From: an uncultured Pelagibacteraceae bacterium
Lineage (GTDB): Bacteria; Pseudomonadota; Alphaproteobacteria; Pelagibacterales; Pelagibacteraceae
NCBI GenBank assembly: GCA_902543295.1
Contig: CACBXW010000002.1
Coordinates: 203,409-267,408, forward strand
Direction: 5' to 3'
Length of the DNA: 64,000 nt
The notes under the pieces are model-generated. The model made no database searches, was not told the origin of the DNA, and saw only the letters and a program-made list of their open reading frames with translations. Position numbers and translations under genes: made by a program. Positions 57,237 to 64,000 of this stretch are shown one piece after another. The first letter of the stretch is position 1. Each line of letters opens with the position of its first letter.

Positions 57237-57545
57237 AAAATTTCTGTTGAAATTTTTAACATAACCCATACATTAGTAATTGATAAAGATTTAATTCTTA
57301 TCTAATGATGGGCTAAGCATAAACTCTAGCTTTCTCAGAGTTTATACTTAGCCCTTCGTTGAACTTTATCGAAGACCTACTCCGTAGCAGTTGCTAATGC
57401 GAGATTCGGAATGAGAAGTTCTAATAATTAGCTCTTTATCCTTTGAAATAAACCAATTTAAGAACCTTTGGTTTTTATTGGCATGAGAAAGCAGTTATTA
57501 GGTTTTTTCTACCCTTTTAAATCTAAGGTTCAGAAAGGATAGAAA
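57237..57545. other. Hairpin-rich non-coding stretch (possible structured RNA or DNA element)
   Basis: No credible ORF is present in 309 bases. An 18-base-pair stem with one mismatch and a 9-base loop forms from 57310-57327 and 57337-57354 (left arm begins GGGCTAAG, right arm ends CTTAGCCC). Further hairpins follow: CTTCG/CGAAG (57354-57374), TCCG/CGGA around TAGC-AGTT-GCTA (57381-57410), palindrome CTAATAATTAG (57421-57431) and CCAAT/ATTGG enclosing AACC/GGTT (57453-57481). There is no T-run after them, so they are not simple terminators. It precedes an RHH-like gene, whose product might bind it. Confidence 0.6.
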
Positions 57546-57761
57546 ATGGCAGATCCATTAAAATATAAATCAATATCGATCCATATTGATTGTTACAAAA
57601 AAATAGATGAATTAACAAAAACTCTTGTTCCAGGAGTAGCAATCTCGAGAGCTCAAGTAGTTAGAATGTTAGTTAATCTTGCAAATGACAAATATAAACA
57701 AGAGGTAATAGAAGAAATAAATCCTTATACAGCTGCCGACCAAAAGTGGGAGGTTAACTAA
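57546..57761 (+). CDS. Ribbon-helix-helix-like DNA-binding protein (71 aa)
   Basis: The pattern fits a ribbon-helix-helix fold: an amphipathic strand KSISIHIDCYKKID, then a first helix ELTKTLVPG, and a second helix SRAQVVRMLVNLAND. Such small proteins bind operators as dimers and often autoregulate. AGAAAGGAT lies upstream as a ribosome site. The gene starts a string of five overlapping genes to 59267 and lies directly beside the palindrome-rich stretch. Confidence 0.65.
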   Translation: MADPLKYKSISIHIDCYKKIDELTKTLVPGVAISRAQVVRMLVNLANDKYKQEVIEEINPYTAADQKWEVN

Positions 57762-57919
57762 TGGATAAAATACATGAGATTAGAGTTGAAGAAGTAAGAG
57801 ATATAGAGGAGGGTAGACATTTCTATAGAGTTTATATGGAGATAAATGAAACAATTAAGATTATAGGAGAGTCAGAAACAAAACCTCAATTAATAAGATA
57901 CATATCGGAGGTATATTAA
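57761..57919 (+). CDS. Unknown 52-residue acidic protein
   Basis: ATG at 57761 overlaps the preceding TAA by one base, and its own TAA at 57917-57919 overlaps the nuclease ATG by one base. The product is acidic with alternating charged/hydrophobic residues (HEIRVEEVRDIEEGRHFYRVY), suggesting a small beta-beta-alpha fold. No family recognised. Tight coupling on both sides is the main evidence that it is translated. Confidence 0.6.
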   Translation: MDKIHEIRVEEVRDIEEGRHFYRVYMEINETIKIIGESETKPQLIRYISEVY

Positions 57920-58629
57920 TGACTATAGAATATTCATTTTCACCTTCTGAGCTTGATTATAAAGCCAAGAAATGCTCAAGATGTTTTTATATTCATAAGC
58001 ATAACAAAATTAATCCTGGAGATAGACCACCTCCAGTTTTTTCAAGTTTTGATGCAGTTCAAAAACCTTATTTTAAAAAAACAAATACAAAGTCTTGGTG
58101 CGACGACCTTCCAGATGGTGAGATTATGGATAGTAATGAACTACCGGGCAAAATAGTATCTGAAGGTTTAGTTGATGATAAACAACGTAAATTTATCTTA
58201 GCTGGTAATCCTGATATTGTTATAAAATTTAAAGATAAAAGTTTCGGAATAGTTGATTTTAAGACAACAGTAATTTCTTTAGATAAAGCTGAAAATTATA
58301 GGTTTCAACTGGAGGCTTATGCGCAAATATTTTCTAGCCCTGGATCAACCAAAAAAGCCAAAACACCAAAACTAAGTCCTATAACCCACATGGGTATTTT
58401 GCAATTTTATCCAGAAGAAATCACAAGCCATACTGATCATGATTGTGATTTAAAAATGAAAACATCTTATTCCGCACTTAATAGAGATGAGAGTGGTTTT
58501 TATAATTATATAACTAAGTTAATAGATTTATTGGAGCAACCTAATATTCCAAGCTTTAACAAAGATTGTAATTTTTGCAATTTTACCAAAAAACAAATTG
58601 ATTTGGGAGAACATCAAAATGAAAAATAA
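57919..58629 (+). CDS. RecB/Cas4-like PD-(D/E)XK nuclease with cysteine cluster
   Basis: The 236-residue protein has the RecB-type active site: Asp99 in GNPDIV, Asp113-Phe-Lys115 in IVDFKT, and the QxxxY motif with Gln130 and Tyr134. Two CxxC pairs, Cys19/Cys22 and Cys217/Cys220, flank the core, as in the Fe-S clusters of AddB/Cas4-type nucleases but in a 2+2 arrangement. No CRISPR repeats or other cas genes occur. It is likely an exonuclease or end-processing enzyme of a mobile or defence locus; specificity unknown. Confidence 0.8.
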   Translation: MTIEYSFSPSELDYKAKKCSRCFYIHKHNKINPGDRPPPVFSSFDAVQKPYFKKTNTKSWCDDLPDGEIMDSNELPGKIVSEGLVDDKQRKFILAGNPDIVIKFKDKSFGIVDFKTTVISLDKAENYRFQLEAYAQIFSSPGSTKKAKTPKLSPITHMGILQFYPEEITSHTDHDCDLKMKTSYSALNRDESGFYNYITKLIDLLEQPNIPSFNKDCNFCNFTKKQIDLGEHQNEK

Positions 58630-58894
58630 ATTAGATGAAATAATCAAAGAAAGATTAGAAAATAGACTCGAGTGGAGAAATTATCTTGGATGGTCTTTGA
58701 CTCACAGAGATTTATATAGAAATGCTAAAAAAGAATTTTATAAAGATAAACCTGTATTGGATCTTATTTTAAAATTGTATTTTCTTCCTTATAACACCAT
58801 AAAGTATTTTAGTTATATTTGTGATCGTCATAAATTTGAAATGATTGAAACTGAAATAAGAATGTTACAAGAAAATAAAGATGAAAAAAAATAA
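58619..58894 (+). CDS. Unknown 91-residue protein
   Basis: I start at ATG 58619, after GGGAGAA, overlapping the nuclease end by 11 bases. The product is helical, rich in Arg/Tyr/Trp, with HRDLYRNAKKEFYKDKPVLDLI and a YFLPYNTIKYFSYICD segment. No family recognised. It overlaps the next gene by 14 bases, so it belongs to the same coupled string. Confidence 0.6.
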   Translation: MKNKLDEIIKERLENRLEWRNYLGWSLTHRDLYRNAKKEFYKDKPVLDLILKLYFLPYNTIKYFSYICDRHKFEMIETEIRMLQENKDEKK

Positions 58895-59267
58895 TAAAGA
58901 TTTTAATAGAAACCCCAACGGATCCAACCAATGGATCTTAAGATCAAATGAAGAAATACAAAAAATAATTGATAAGTATCCTAAATATTGGACAAAAAAA
59001 GATTTCAGAGGTGAAGGAAAGAATAATAAAAATAGAATACTTACTAGAAAAGAAACAGAGAGAATGGGCTTAATTTTTGGAAATATAGGAGGGATAAAAC
59101 AATATAACAGTGGAAAATTAAAATGTTCTATGTGTGGAGAATTTAAGGGTCTAGATGATTTTCCTGATGATAGATATGGTTCTTCCAATGGGAAAAGAAG
59201 CAATTGTTCAACCTGTGATGTATTAAGAAACAAGAAATATAGAGAAAGCTTGAAAGAAAATAAGTAG
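58881..59267 (+). CDS. Small zinc-ribbon protein (128 aa)
   Basis: The C-terminal half has CSMCGEFKGLDDF and, 20 residues later, CSTCDVLRNKKY. This resembles the CxxC-F...R..C.xC ribbon in the larger zinc protein at 54485-55537 and in HNH-like phage proteins. The N-terminal half (DFNRNPNGSNQWILRSNEEI) is polar and unassigned. It ends the island string; 34 bases separate it from the facing TRAP gene. DNA- or RNA-binding is inferred. Confidence 0.68.
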   Translation: MKKNNKDFNRNPNGSNQWILRSNEEIQKIIDKYPKYWTKKDFRGEGKNNKNRILTRKETERMGLIFGNIGGIKQYNSGKLKCSMCGEFKGLDDFPDDRYGSSNGKRSNCSTCDVLRNKKYRESLKENK

Positions 59268-59301
59268 AAGTTAAATTTAAATATATTCTTGAATTACTTC
59301 C

Positions 59302-60567
59302 TTACAACTTACTGGGTAACCAAGTTGAGAATATTGGAAAGAGTATCATTAGTATTCCATAAATTATTCCAACGATTGTAAATAGAGGAACTTCTTTAAA
59401 AGCTTTGGCTGGATTTTCTTTGATCACACCTGCAGCTGTATATATACCAACACATACGGGGGGTGTTATCATTCCTATTCCTGCAAATGCAACAAATACC
59501 ACATAAAGATGAAGTAAACTCTGATTGAATGATAATGTGATTGCAGCAAAAATTGGAACCGTTAAATAAAACACAGGTACTATTTCAATAAAAGTTCCAA
59601 GTATTAAACAAATTGCTCCAAGCATTATCCAGAACAGATTTACACTTACACCTTTATCTGTGAAGAACGTTATAATTTTTTGTGGAGCTTGAGTGTAAGT
59701 TAAAACTACACTTAAGAATGTAGCAGTTGCTATTATTGCAAAAATTACAGCTGTTATGATTGCAGTTTCCCTTAAACAGCTCATCAAAGATGAAAAAGTA
59801 AGTTCACGGTAAATTAAAAATCCAATTAGAACTGCATATACTCCTGCAACAGCGGCTGACTCAGATGGAGTTAATATTCCAGCATAAATTCCACCCAAAA
59901 TTATCACTGGGGTGATCAATGCCGGTAATGCAGCTATGAAAGAACTTACTCTTTCCTTAATAGATGCCTTCTCATCTGTTCTAATATGTCTGCATTTAAA
60001 CAAAACTAGAAGAACCATCAAAACAAGTAGAACTAAACCAGGTATAACACCTGCAGCAAAGGTTTTAGATACTGGGACATTAGTTAGAGCACTAAATAGT
60101 ATTGCTGCATTAGAAGGAGGTATCAATGCTTCCAATAAAGCAGCAGAAGCTGCTAGAACAACAACAAATGGCGTTGGATAACCTTGTTCAATCATTTTTG
60201 GCATCATGATAGTACCAACCGCAGTAATTGCAGCTAAGATAGATCCACAAAAAGCCGCAAAGAACCCCATCGCAATAACCATTGCAACACCTAATCCACC
60301 TGGCCAATGTCCAACTAGAGTTGTTGTAAATTTTACTAATCTTGAAGCAGCCCCTCCTTTTAACATTGCCATCCCAGTAAAAATAAATAGTGGAACAGCG
60401 ATAAGAACATGTTTTGTTAATGCACCAAATGAAACTTGAATCAAAACTGACCAAGGTAAATTTAATCCTGCAATTGCAGCTAAAGAACTTCCTAAACCAA
60501 ATACTAAAAAAATTGGAACTGAGATAACTAATGTTACAAGAGAAATAATAAAAGCTAATCCAAACAT
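59302..60567 (-). CDS. dctM: TRAP transporter large membrane subunit DctM
   Basis: A 421-residue polytopic protein with about 12 membrane segments and the DctM hallmarks GAASRLVKFTTTLVGHWPGG, AALLEALIPPSNAAIL and the C-terminal AFAGIGMITPPVCVGIYTA. It conducts Na+-coupled import of an organic acid presented by DctP. It is the last gene of dctP-dctQ-dctM, directly abutting dctQ. The substrate is unknown. Confidence 0.93.
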   Translation of the reverse strand: MFGLAFIISLVTLVISVPIFLVFGLGSSLAAIAGLNLPWSVLIQVSFGALTKHVLIAVPLFIFTGMAMLKGGAASRLVKFTTTLVGHWPGGLGVAMVIAMGFFAAFCGSILAAITAVGTIMMPKMIEQGYPTPFVVVLAASAALLEALIPPSNAAILFSALTNVPVSKTFAAGVIPGLVLLVLMVLLVLFKCRHIRTDEKASIKERVSSFIAALPALITPVIILGGIYAGILTPSESAAVAGVYAVLIGFLIYRELTFSSLMSCLRETAIITAVIFAIIATATFLSVVLTYTQAPQKIITFFTDKGVSVNLFWIMLGAICLILGTFIEIVPVFYLTVPIFAAITLSFNQSLLHLYVVFVAFAGIGMITPPVCVGIYTAAGVIKENPAKAFKEVPLFTIVGIIYGILMILFPIFSTWLPSKL

Positions 60568-61062
60568 TTATTCTTTTCCTGAAAGTTTTTTAAAATTATC
60601 TAAAATAAGTTCTAATGAAGTTAATGCTAAAATTAAAAACCCAACTGGAAAAGCTAAAAACATCCACCAGATAGGAATATTAATTTCTAATTCCATCATC
60701 TGCCCTAAATTGTAATACATTGTTGTTGCATCAACTCCTGCTTTAAAGAAAACGCATGCAGAAATTAAGGCTATTAAATTTACGATTGTTCCAATTATGT
60801 TTTTTGATTTTTCTGATAAATAGTGACTTAAAAAATCTACTTTAATATGTTGCCCCTGTTTTAATAAAGGACCAAGTAATGGAAAAACCAGCCAACTTAC
60901 CATTACTGGAGGTAATTCAATAAACCACGCAAATCCTGTGCCTGTAATAAATCTTGTAGTGGCGCTTAATGCTAAAGCTGCCACCATTAAAAAGACAATG
61001 AACATTGCGAGCGAAATAGCAGCTTTTGCTAGCAAATTGTTAATAGCTCGCAATGCCCTCAT
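60568..61062 (-). CDS. dctQ: TRAP transporter small membrane subunit DctQ
   Basis: The 164-residue protein has four transmembrane segments and the DctQ pattern TGFAWFIELPPVMVSWLVFPLLG with QGQHIKVDFLSHYL. It joins DctM to form the permease. It lies between dctP and dctM with no gap to dctM and 28 bases from dctP. Confidence 0.92.
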   Translation of the reverse strand: MRALRAINNLLAKAAISLAMFIVFLMVAALALSATTRFITGTGFAWFIELPPVMVSWLVFPLLGPLLKQGQHIKVDFLSHYLSEKSKNIIGTIVNLIALISACVFFKAGVDATTMYYNLGQMMELEINIPIWWMFLAFPVGFLILALTSLELILDNFKKLSGKE

Positions 61063-61090
61063 AATCTTTTTAGAAAAAGTCTAACTTCTT

Positions 61091-62107
61091 CTAATTACTT
61101 TTAGCATATGCTTGTGCTGCCTCTAAGGCGTCAGCATCAATCATTTTAGCCATTGCTGGCATTACTTCGTCTTTCATAAGCTTATCAAACTTAGCTTTTT
61201 CAGCTCCTGAAAGTGTTGTAACAACTCCACCTCTCTCTTGGAATTTTTTAAGAGTACTTTCTCCAGTATCCATAATTAAGTCAGTTGATCGTTTTCCAAC
61301 TTCTTTACCAACATCCATTATGATTTTTTGTAGGTCTGCAGATAAACTATTAAACCAAGTTGAATTAGCCATAATATATGCATCAGCATAATATTGATAA
61401 GGCTTTTGGGCGTATTTTAAAAACTCCCACCAGCTATATGCCTCAATACTTCCTGGAGGACTATTTATTGTATCAATCATCCCAGTTTGTAATGAAGTAT
61501 ATACTTCACCAGTTGGTAGAGATACTCTGTTAGCTCCTAAAGCATCCCACATAGGCTCTTCACTTTTTAAAAGTCTTCTAGCTTTAAGACCTTTCATAGC
61601 ATCGATACCTGTTAACTCTTTCGCACTTGAAAAAGTCATTACGGGTCCAACTGGGTTATACATTACTAATGTAGAATTAGTTTTTTTTGTTAATTCACCC
61701 CAAATTTCTTTTCCTTTTGGTGAATTTTGAAAAAAACCTCTTTGCTGTTCCCATGAATTAAATAGTCCTGGAAATGAAGCAACGTTAAAGTTTTTATTAA
61801 TTGGTGGAAAACTTACTACACCAACAATTCCTCCAAGTTCAACCGCACCAGAAGTTACTGCTCCCATTACTTCTCTAATTCCAAACAATTGTTTAGATGG
61901 ATAAACTTCTATTTTTAATTTTCCTTTTGCTCTTTTATTAACTTCATCAGCAAATATTTGTGCATGTTTTGCACTATGGTGCTTTGGACTCCAGTGAACT
62001 GATAAACGTCCAACTATTTCAGAAAAAGCAGCTGTTGAAGTAAGAACAAATGAAAAAATAAATGTTAAGCTAATAATAGTTTTATAAATTGATTTAAATT
62101 TATTCAT
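61091..62107 (-). CDS. dctP: TRAP transporter substrate-binding protein DctP
   Basis: The protein has a signal peptide (basic start, hydrophobic 10-28, cleavage after AFS) and the DctP fold: HWSPKHHSAKHAQIFADEVNKRAKGKLKIEVYPSKQL (written here as separate features: HWSP start, KGKLKIEVYPSKQLFG strand) with the carboxylate-binding Arg in GLKARRLLKSEEP. It is the first gene of the TRAP operon and diverges from the pilin genes over 90 bases. Length 338 is typical. Substrate is unknown. Confidence 0.93.
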   Translation of the reverse strand: MNKFKSIYKTIISLTFIFSFVLTSTAAFSEIVGRLSVHWSPKHHSAKHAQIFADEVNKRAKGKLKIEVYPSKQLFGIREVMGAVTSGAVELGGIVGVVSFPPINKNFNVASFPGLFNSWEQQRGFFQNSPKGKEIWGELTKKTNSTLVMYNPVGPVMTFSSAKELTGIDAMKGLKARRLLKSEEPMWDALGANRVSLPTGEVYTSLQTGMIDTINSPPGSIEAYSWWEFLKYAQKPYQYYADAYIMANSTWFNSLSADLQKIIMDVGKEVGKRSTDLIMDTGESTLKKFQERGGVVTTLSGAEKAKFDKLMKDEVMPAMAKMIDADALEAAQAYAKSN

Positions 62108-62197
62108 TTTTCCTCTCTTTTTTTAAAAATTGATCTTATTAGTTGCATATATTTTAACAATGCAAAATTTTAAAAAATTTAATAGAATATTTTTAAA

Positions 62198-62686
62198 ATG
62201 AAGCGCAATGGTTTCACATTAATAGAATTGCTTGTTGTAGTAGCAATTATAGGTATCCTAGCAGCGGTAGGGGTAGTTGCATACAGTGGTTATACAAGTG
62301 GAGCAAAAAAATCAGCAGCTATTTCAAACCATCAAGCAGTGGTTAAATATATAACTACAGAAGTATTAAAGTGTTCAATAGGTGAGAGCAAAGCTATGGA
62401 TGGAGAATTAGATTGCTCAAAAAGTGGCACATCTAACTGGAAAAATGATGTAGCACAAGAAGCGGCTAAAGTTTTGAATAGAAATTTTAAGAATCCTTAC
62501 ACTTCATTACCCCCAGTTTCTCATGGTGGAAATATTACGAATGATAGAGACGTCGGATATCATAGATTGAGATCTCCTGGAACAACAATTAAAGTTTGGA
62601 CTTGTGTTAAAACTCCTTGTTCTGGAACTGAATGTAATATTCCAAATCATGTTTGTAGTGGTGATATTGATATAAGTGGACTTTAA
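62198..62686 (+). CDS. Type IV pilin-like protein 1
   Basis: The prepilin signature is clear: short basic leader MKRNG, cleavage before Phe, then TLIELLVVVAIIGIL with Glu5 of the mature protein. A Cys-rich C-terminal domain (about 8 Cys, for example CVKTPCSGTEC) replaces the usual single disulfide. The 162-residue protein could be a minor pilin or pseudopilin. No other pil genes are in this window. Its 3' end overlaps pilin 2 by 11 bases. Confidence 0.88.
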   Translation: MKRNGFTLIELLVVVAIIGILAAVGVVAYSGYTSGAKKSAAISNHQAVVKYITTEVLKCSIGESKAMDGELDCSKSGTSNWKNDVAQEAAKVLNRNFKNPYTSLPPVSHGGNITNDRDVGYHRLRSPGTTIKVWTCVKTPCSGTECNIPNHVCSGDIDISGL

Positions 62687-63164
62687 AATTTCTAAAAAAA
62701 ACGGTTTTACTTTAATAGAATTACTTGTTGTAGTAGCAATTATAGGTATTTTAGCTGCTGTAGGTGTAGTTGCGTATAGTGGTTATACTACCAGTGCTAG
62801 ACATAATATGTGTAAAGACAATCACAAAAAAATTGTTAAGACAATTGTTGAGAAAAAAACTTTTTGTGAATTCAATGATACAATTAAACTAAGAACGTGG
62901 TACTCAGGTTTCAAAAAGGGCGCTGAATATGATTTTAATTGCTCAAATACTTTTTCATCTTTAGCTCAAAATGTTGGTATTCATATGACTAATATTCTTA
63001 AAAATGCGTATACTCCAAATAATCATTGGGGATATGATTGGATGGGTAATAGCTCAACTCCTACAACAGAAGGTAGATCTTTTTATCACTCAATATCTTC
63101 TTCTCAGTTTAGAATTAGAACGCTTTGTGATAATAATGTTATCGAGACAATTATAGATGAATAA
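62676..63164 (+). CDS. Type IV pilin-like protein 2
   Basis: GTG at 62676 gives a leader DFKISKKNG followed by FTLIELLVVVAIIGIL. The first 30 mature residues nearly equal those of pilin 1, while the C-terminal domain is unrelated, with fewer Cys and more aromatic residues. This is the pattern of a tandem duplication with diversified head domain. The GTG start is chosen because no ATG precedes the signature in frame. Processing needs a PilD-type peptidase encoded elsewhere. Confidence 0.86.
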   Translation: MDFKISKKNGFTLIELLVVVAIIGILAAVGVVAYSGYTTSARHNMCKDNHKKIVKTIVEKKTFCEFNDTIKLRTWYSGFKKGAEYDFNCSNTFSSLAQNVGIHMTNILKNAYTPNNHWGYDWMGNSSTPTTEGRSFYHSISSSQFRIRTLCDNNVIETIIDE

Positions 63165-63218
63165 ATAATTTTAATTATTATAAGAAAGAAATAATATAAA
63201 TAGATACTCAAATAAATT

Positions 63219-63584
63219 ATGAATTACGATAATAATAATATTTTTGCCAAAATAATAAGGGCAGAAATTCCTTGTAAAAAAATATACGAAGATGATTTCG
63301 TTTTGTCTTTTTATGATATTAATCCACAAAAAAAGATTCATGCTTTAGTAATACCTAAAGGAAAGTATGTAGATTTGGATGATTTTAATACTAACGCCTC
63401 AAATGAAGAAATTATTGGTTTAATGAAAGGTATTACTACAGTTGCAAAGAAATTAGGCATTTCTTCTATTGATGGGAAAGGTTATAGAGCTCTCGCTAAT
63501 ATAAGTGATTATGGCGGTCAAGAAGTACCACATCTTCACTTCCATTTATTTGGTGGTGAAAAAGTTGGAAAAATGGTTTCGTGA
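63219..63584 (+). CDS. HIT-family hydrolase
   Basis: The histidine triad HLHFHLFGG (HxHxH) near residue 106 defines the family; FAKIIRAEIPCKKIYEDDFVLSFYD at the start is typical of HinT-like enzymes. These hydrolyse nucleoside phosphoramidates or similar. Length 121 is normal. Its TGA stop overlaps a GTG that starts the next gene (GTGA). Confidence 0.93.
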   Translation: MNYDNNNIFAKIIRAEIPCKKIYEDDFVLSFYDINPQKKIHALVIPKGKYVDLDDFNTNASNEEIIGLMKGITTVAKKLGISSIDGKGYRALANISDYGGQEVPHLHFHLFGGEKVGKMVS

Positions 63585-64000
63585 TCACTAAAGTATATAG
63601 GAAATACTTAGAAATTAATTCAATTGATGAAATCAATTTATCAAAAAAACCTAAAAGTAATTGCAAAGTAGAAAAAAAAAATCCACCAGATTTTCAAATC
63701 AATAAATTTTTTTATAAGCAAATTGGTAAAAGTTATCGTTGGATTGATAGATTAGTTTGGAATGATACTAAATGGACTAATTATACAAACAATTCAAATT
63801 TAGAGACGTACATTCTTACAGAAAATGAAGATCTAATAGGCTTTTTTGAACTTTTATTTCATCCAGAGACAAGAAAATGTGAAGTTGCCTATTTCGGTAT
63901 CCTTGATCAATTTATTGGAAAAAAATATGGTGGTTATCTTTTATCAGAAGCTTTGAAACTAGGATTTAGAAAAAATACTAAGAAAGTTTGGTTACATACT
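63581..64000 (+). CDS. GNAT-family N-acetyltransferase (C-terminus cut off)
   Basis: GTG at 63581 overlaps the HIT stop and opens a frame running through the window edge (140 codons seen). The segment CEVAYFGILDQFIGKKYGGYLLSEALKLGF matches the GNAT acetyl-CoA loop with QxxGxG/A-like spacing (Q-FIGKKYGG), followed by the strand KKVWLHT. The substrate is unknown. The N-terminal 40 residues are variable. Confidence 0.82.
   Translation, partial: MITKVYRKYLEINSIDEINLSKKPKSNCKVEKKNPPDFQINKFFYKQIGKSYRWIDRLVWNDTKWTNYTNNSNLETYILTENEDLIGFFELLFHPETRKCEVAYFGILDQFIGKKYGGYLLSEALKLGFRKNTKKVWLHT

Noticed and set aside
57361..57430. tRNA- or attC-like folding in the hairpin-rich stretch
   Set aside because: No acceptor stem with T-arm consensus could be drawn, and no integron core sites pair at the ends.
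57919..58629. CRISPR adaptation locus suggested by the Cas4-like nuclease
   Set aside because: No repeat-spacer array and no cas1, cas2 or effector genes are in the window.

Overview
The window looks like a chromosome segment of a SAR11-clade alphaproteobacterium (Pelagibacterales, Candidatus Pelagibacter-like). The DNA is very AT-rich, genes are packed with spacers of a few bases or overlaps, proteins are Lys/Asn/Ile-rich and shorter than usual, and gene order follows the alphaproteobacterial origin region. This assignment is inferred from composition and synteny; no rRNA gene is present.

Layout. 1-10.9 kb: Fur-family regulator (cut by the window edge), a shortened TsaB, envelope enzymes (NodB deacetylase, Bax-like glucosaminidase, MurJ), NfuA, TrpS, the malic enzyme-PTA fusion MaeB, and the rsmI / BON lipoprotein / LpoA-like group. 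10.9-20.7 kb: rdgB, grpE-dnaK-dnaJ-dapB-nth, an adenosine-kinase-like gene, a 2OG oxygenase, a 36-codon ArfA-like peptide, a winged-helix regulator divergent from an L,D-transpeptidase, yggS and a ThiE-like gene. 20.7-26.4 kb: a strong terminator, a major porin, a DUF3576 lipoprotein, then leuS-lptE-holA. 26.4-36.7 kb, nearly all minus strand: parB-parA-rsmG-mnmG-mnmE-rho-hemJ-hemH-hemE, with a parS site inside rsmG and one sulfotransferase gene inserted. 36.71-36.99 kb: candidate oriC with one perfect DnaA box and three near-boxes. 36.99-48.8 kb, mainly plus strand: ppsR-maf-aroE-SDR-coaE-dnaQ, secB/fxsA, a Tim44-like gene, smr, hslVU, and hisB-hisH-FkbM-hisA-hisF-hisE.

An accessory island lies at about 49.6-59.3 kb. 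Its left half is a compact set of a ParB-like protein, a SNF2-type translocase and a DUF3883-like nuclease, facing a beta-class DNA methyltransferase across a 4-base stop overlap. This is the best candidate for an undescribed defence (restriction-modification-like) system. The right half holds zinc-ribbon proteins of phage-like type, unknown small genes, a hairpin-rich 309-base non-coding stretch, a ribbon-helix-helix-like protein and a RecB/Cas4-like nuclease with a 2+2 cysteine arrangement. No integrase, transposase or CRISPR array was seen. Core functions resume with a TRAP transporter, two tandem type IV pilin-like genes with near-identical N-termini, a HIT protein and a GNAT gene cut by the right edge.

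Left of about 36.8 kb most genes in the ori-proximal block read leftward, and to the right most read rightward, as expected for forks leaving a bidirectional origin. The island sits about 13 kb from this origin.
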